43,636 nucleotides of DNA, from assembly GCA_030066015.1 (NCBI GenBank), contig JASJCL010000029.1, positions 1 through 43,636 on the forward strand, read 5' to 3'. A program made the translations under genes and the position numbers. Below, in pieces: positions 40,926 to 43,636 of the stretch (its first letter is position 1; each line of letters starts with the position of its first letter). The notes under the pieces were generated by a model. That model made no database searches, had not been told where the DNA came from, and saw nothing but the letters and a program-made list of their open reading frames with translations. The DNA comes from Desulfosarcinaceae bacterium. GTDB lineage: Bacteria > Desulfobacterota > Desulfobacteria > Desulfobacterales > Desulfosarcinaceae.

Positions 40926-42785
40926 ATGCACAAACTACTCAACGACGCTCCCGGTGAGGAGATCTTCCTGCTGGGCAACGATGCCATCGCCCGCGGCGCC
41001 ATCGAAGCTGGAGTGGCCTTTGCCAGCACCTACCCCGGCACCCCCTCTTCGGAGATCTCGCTGGCCCTTTATCAGGTCTCACAGGAGAGCGATCTCTACT
41101 TCGAATACAGCACAAACGAGAAGGTGGCCCTCGAGGTAGCATCCGCCGCGGCCAACTGCGGCCTGCGTACCATGTGCATGATGAAGCACGTTGGACTGAA
41201 CGTGGCGGCGGATCCTCTGATGACTCTGGCATACGTGGGTGTCACCGGTGGGTTGGTCATCCTCACCGCCGACGATCCCGCCATGTTCTCCAGTCAGAAC
41301 GAGCAGGATAACCGTTACTATGCCAAGTTGGCCGGTCTGCCCATGCTGGAGCCGTCGTCGGTGGCCGAGGCCAAGGAGATGACGGCCCACGCGTTCGAAC
41401 TTTCCGAAAAGCTCAAAACCCCGGTGCTGTTGCGCACGACCACCCGCATCAACCATTCCAGCGGCGTGGTGACCCTGGGGAAATTGCCGCGGCCAAAAAC
41501 GAAAGGCGCCTTTAAAAAAGATCCCTTCAACCTCGTCACAGTTCCAGCCGTCTCTCGGCGACTGCACGTCTCCCTGTTGGAAAAGCTCGAGCGGGCGTTG
41601 ATCCTCTCCGAGGAGAGCGACTACAACCGCATCGAAGGCAATGGTCCCTGGGGGGTGGTGTGCAATGGGGTCGGTTACAGCTACGTCGCTGACGCTATCC
41701 AGGACTTGAACATCTCGGACCAGACCTCTGTCCTGCGGGTTGGTTTCAGCCACCCCCTGCCGGAGAAGCGGATCAAGGCCTTTCTCAAGGGGTGTGAAAA
41801 GGTATTGGTGGTGGAGGAGGGCGAACCTGTTTTAGAGGAGGGGATCAAGGCCTTGGCGCAGGAGGCGGGCCTGACCCTCACCATCCGGGGCAAGGCCCCA
41901 GACCTGTTCTCGCGCCTCTACGAATACGATCCCGCCGAGGTGCGCCAACACCTGGGGACCTATTTCGGCGTGGCGGTGCCAGCACCTGCCAAAGTGGATC
42001 TCAGCGGCGTGCCTGAGATTCCCCAGCGGCCACCCAACCTGTGTGCCGGATGTTCGCATCGGGCCACTTTCTACGCCGTTAAACAAGCCGCCAAAGCGGT
42101 CGAAACCATCTATCCCACGGATATCGGTTGTTACACCTTGGGACTGCTGCCACCTCTCTCCATGGCCGATTTCCTTATCTGCATGGGGTCCTCAGTGAGC
42201 AGTAGCTGCGGTTTCGCCCAGGCCACCGACAGCAAGGTGATCTCCTTCATCGGCGATTCGACCTTCTTCCATTCCGGCATCACCGGCCTGGTCAACGCCG
42301 TTTTCAACAATCACAACCTAACCCTGGTCATTCTGGACAACGGCACCACGGCCATGACGGGGCATCAGCCCAATCCCGGCGTTGAAATGGCGGCCCATGG
42401 ACGGGGCACTGCCCATCGGCGCGTTTCCATCGAATCGGTTGTTCGGGGTGTGGGCGTCGAGCATGTTACCGTCATCAAGCCCTACAAGGTGAAAAAAAGC
42501 ATCGCCGCGATCCAGGCGGCGCTGGACTTCGAGGGCGTATCGGTGATCATTTCCGAGGAGACGTGCACGCTCTACGCCCGCGGTTTGAAGCAGCTCAAGA
42601 AAAAGGCCTTCCGGGTATCGGATAGATGTGTCAATCACCGGGATTGTATCAATGAGATCGCTTGCCCGGCCTTTTATCTCCATGGGGAGCGCCCCCAAAT
42701 CAACGCCAACGCCTGCGTGGGATGTGCCCTCTGTGCCCAAATCTGCCCGGAAAATGCGATTTTACCATTGAAATCAAGTGCCTGA
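40926..42785 (+). CDS. iorA: Indolepyruvate:ferredoxin oxidoreductase subunit alpha
   Basis: TPP enzyme subunit that decarboxylates aryl-pyruvates to aryl-acetyl-CoA and reduces ferredoxin. From the ATG at 40926, with AAGGA upstream, it has 619 residues. The N-terminal domain has STYPGTPSSE (about 35-44), the TPP-binding domain has GDSTFFHSGITGL and DNGTTAMTGHQPNPG (about 445-490). The C-terminal ferredoxin domain has cysteines in CVNHRDC, ACP, and CVGCALCAQICPEN for iron-sulfur clusters. It is followed by iorB. This fits aromatic amino acid fermentation or aryl-acid interconversion in an anaerobe. Confidence 0.96.
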   Translation: MHKLLNDAPGEEIFLLGNDAIARGAIEAGVAFASTYPGTPSSEISLALYQVSQESDLYFEYSTNEKVALEVASAAANCGLRTMCMMKHVGLNVAADPLMTLAYVGVTGGLVILTADDPAMFSSQNEQDNRYYAKLAGLPMLEPSSVAEAKEMTAHAFELSEKLKTPVLLRTTTRINHSSGVVTLGKLPRPKTKGAFKKDPFNLVTVPAVSRRLHVSLLEKLERALILSEESDYNRIEGNGPWGVVCNGVGYSYVADAIQDLNISDQTSVLRVGFSHPLPEKRIKAFLKGCEKVLVVEEGEPVLEEGIKALAQEAGLTLTIRGKAPDLFSRLYEYDPAEVRQHLGTYFGVAVPAPAKVDLSGVPEIPQRPPNLCAGCSHRATFYAVKQAAKAVETIYPTDIGCYTLGLLPPLSMADFLICMGSSVSSSCGFAQATDSKVISFIGDSTFFHSGITGLVNAVFNNHNLTLVILDNGTTAMTGHQPNPGVEMAAHGRGTAHRRVSIESVVRGVGVEHVTVIKPYKVKKSIAAIQAALDFEGVSVIISEETCTLYARGLKQLKKKAFRVSDRCVNHRDCINEIACPAFYLHGERPQINANACVGCALCAQICPENAILPLKSSA

Positions 42786-42817
42786 AACACATATCGATCG
42801 CCAAGCTAGGACAAGAA

Positions 42818-43450
42818 ATGGATACGCATATGGAAACCAAACGCTTGATCATCACCGCCGTCGGCGGCCAAGGCAACCTACTGGCCTCCAAAGTCCTGGG
42901 AGAGGCCGCCCTGCTCGCCAAGATCCCGGTGCGCATGAGCGAGATTCATGGGATGGCCCAGCGGGGCGGCGTGGTGGAATCCGCCATCATCTTCGGAGAC
43001 GCGCACTCTACCATCATCTCCGACGGGGAGGCCGATCTGCTGGTGGGCTTCGAGCCCGCCGAAACCTTACGAGCCCTGGGAAAATGCAATCGCAAAACGA
43101 TCGTCATCACCAATCTGGCGCCGACGCCGCCCTTCACCGTGGCCATCGGCAAGGGGACCTACCCCGACATTGAGACCATCCAAGAGCTGATTCGGGCCAA
43201 GACTGCCCGTCTCATCGCATTTGACGCGGTGGCCTGCGCAAAACAGGCCGGCAACGTGATGTCGGTGAATATTGTCCTCTTGGGCGCCCTCATCCAGACC
43301 GGCGTTCTGCCCATCAGCGCCGCCCAGATCCAGACCACCATCCGGAACAAGACCAAGGCAGCCTTTGTCGATGTTAATTTGAAAGCGTTTGAATTGGGGA
43401 TGCAGGCCGCAGCCGAGTCCGCCGCCGTTTCCGAGCCGCCCACCGCATAA
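42818..43450 (+). CDS. iorB: Indolepyruvate:ferredoxin oxidoreductase subunit beta
   Basis: The gamma-domain-like subunit of the IOR complex, 210 residues. TAVGGQGNLLASKVL near residue 13 is the family's Gly-rich start, followed by SEIHGMAQRGG and the closing VDVNLKAFELGM. The ATG at 42818 has AGGA seven bases upstream; an ATG four codons later is also possible, while the extension to 42662 overlaps iorA and is rejected. It lies 32 bp after iorA. Its stop codon is inside the A-run of the terminator at 43449-43490. Confidence 0.95.
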   Translation: MDTHMETKRLIITAVGGQGNLLASKVLGEAALLAKIPVRMSEIHGMAQRGGVVESAIIFGDAHSTIISDGEADLLVGFEPAETLRALGKCNRKTIVITNLAPTPPFTVAIGKGTYPDIETIQELIRAKTARLIAFDAVACAKQAGNVMSVNIVLLGALIQTGVLPISAAQIQTTIRNKTKAAFVDVNLKAFELGMQAAAESAAVSEPPTA

Positions 43451-43490
43451 AAAACGCCGATGGCGACCAGACACGCGGCCGCCATCGGCG
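43449..43490. terminator. Terminator between iorB and convergent gene
   Basis: CGCCGATGGCG (43455-43465) and CGCCATCGGCG (43480-43490) form a perfect 11-bp stem. The minus strand has six T directly after it (43454-43449), so it is a strong terminator for the minus-strand gene ending at 43517. On the plus strand the stem is not followed by T. Confidence 0.9.
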
Positions 43491-43516
43491 CTCATCCATC
43501 GAATCAGATACGGCAA

Positions 43517-43636
43517 CTAGAGATCGGGGAAGGAGCTGATCCCCATGCTTTCATCGATGATGCAGTAGAATTCGCGTCTGCCGCTGGGGGTACCCACATC
43601 CTCATTGCCGTTGGGATGGTAGACCCAGGCCTCCAT
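43517..43636 (-). CDS. Unidentified gene, 3' part only
   Basis: An open frame runs from the window edge to a TAG at 43517-43519 and is followed by a strong terminator on the same strand. The 39 visible residues begin MEAWVYHPNGNEDVGTP and end ESMGISSFPDL. The edge codon is an ATG, but whether it is the true start cannot be seen. The visible part is acidic, soluble and not recognised. The terminator placement supports a real gene. Confidence 0.6.
   Translation of the reverse strand: MEAWVYHPNGNEDVGTPSGRREFYCIIDESMGISSFPDL

Overview
The window looks like a chromosomal housekeeping segment of a moderately GC-rich Gram-negative anaerobe. The best guess is a Desulfobacterota (Desulfobacteraceae/Desulfosarcinaceae-like) bacterium. 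This is an inference from family content and gene order: a DUF4416 gene beside yicC-remA-gmk, indolepyruvate:ferredoxin oxidoreductase iorAB, an F0-only ATP synthase cluster (atpZ-atpI-atpB-atpE), rpsF-rpsR-DUF2232-rplI-dnaB-hflX, and a dnaA of unusual sequence. No prophage, insertion sequence, CRISPR array, rRNA or toxin-antitoxin locus was seen.

Layout. 1-6.3 kb (minus strand): tRNA-Lys(UUU) with its own strong promoter, then trkA-trkH (K+ uptake), then a biotin module birA-bioY-bioM-bioN with a BirA-type palindromic operator just upstream of birA. 6.4-10.4 kb (minus): a FabK/nitronate-monooxygenase-family flavoprotein, fabH and mpl. 10.5-15.4 kb (plus): a sirtuin, a GAF-type sigma-54 activator, a small PilZ-like protein preceded by a good sigma-54 promoter, an M23 endopeptidase and a small lipoprotein. 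15.5-17.9 kb: hemL (minus), then a KptA-like protein and tRNA-Lys(CUU) (plus). 18.0-25.0 kb (plus): rpsF, rpsR, a DUF2232 membrane protein, rplI, dnaB, hflX, suhB and a 66-residue four-cysteine protein, closed by a bidirectional terminator. 25.1-26.5 kb: dnaA (minus). 26.5-27.2 kb: an AT-rich, repeat-bearing gap that could be an origin. 27.2-30.0 kb: uvrA (plus) with a strong terminator. 30.1-39.5 kb (all minus, read from right to left): a Trm112-like gene, DUF4416, yicC, remA, gmk, rlmB, icd, comF, pgeF, pyrK, atpZ, atpI, atpB, atpE. 39.6-43.5 kb (plus): an unknown polytopic membrane protein and iorA-iorB. The window ends in the 3' part of an unidentified minus-strand gene.

How the genes fit together. 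The biotin module is self-contained: BirA ligates biotin and probably represses its own operon, whose other genes import biotin. The sigma-54 activator sits directly upstream of a gene with a sigma-54 promoter, which suggests a two-gene regulatory unit. The ATP synthase c subunit carries the residues of a Na+-binding ring. The most unusual protein sequences are the KptA-like protein, which lacks parts of the canonical active site, and DnaA, which has a changed Walker A, Walker B and DNA-binding signature.

I found no clearly new multi-gene system. The leads most worth checking are the sigma-54/PilZ-like unit, the KptA-like protein, the DnaA/origin pair, the Na+ c-ring signature and the hairpin-rich rpsF leader. 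All calls come from reading the sequence; no database or folding program was run.
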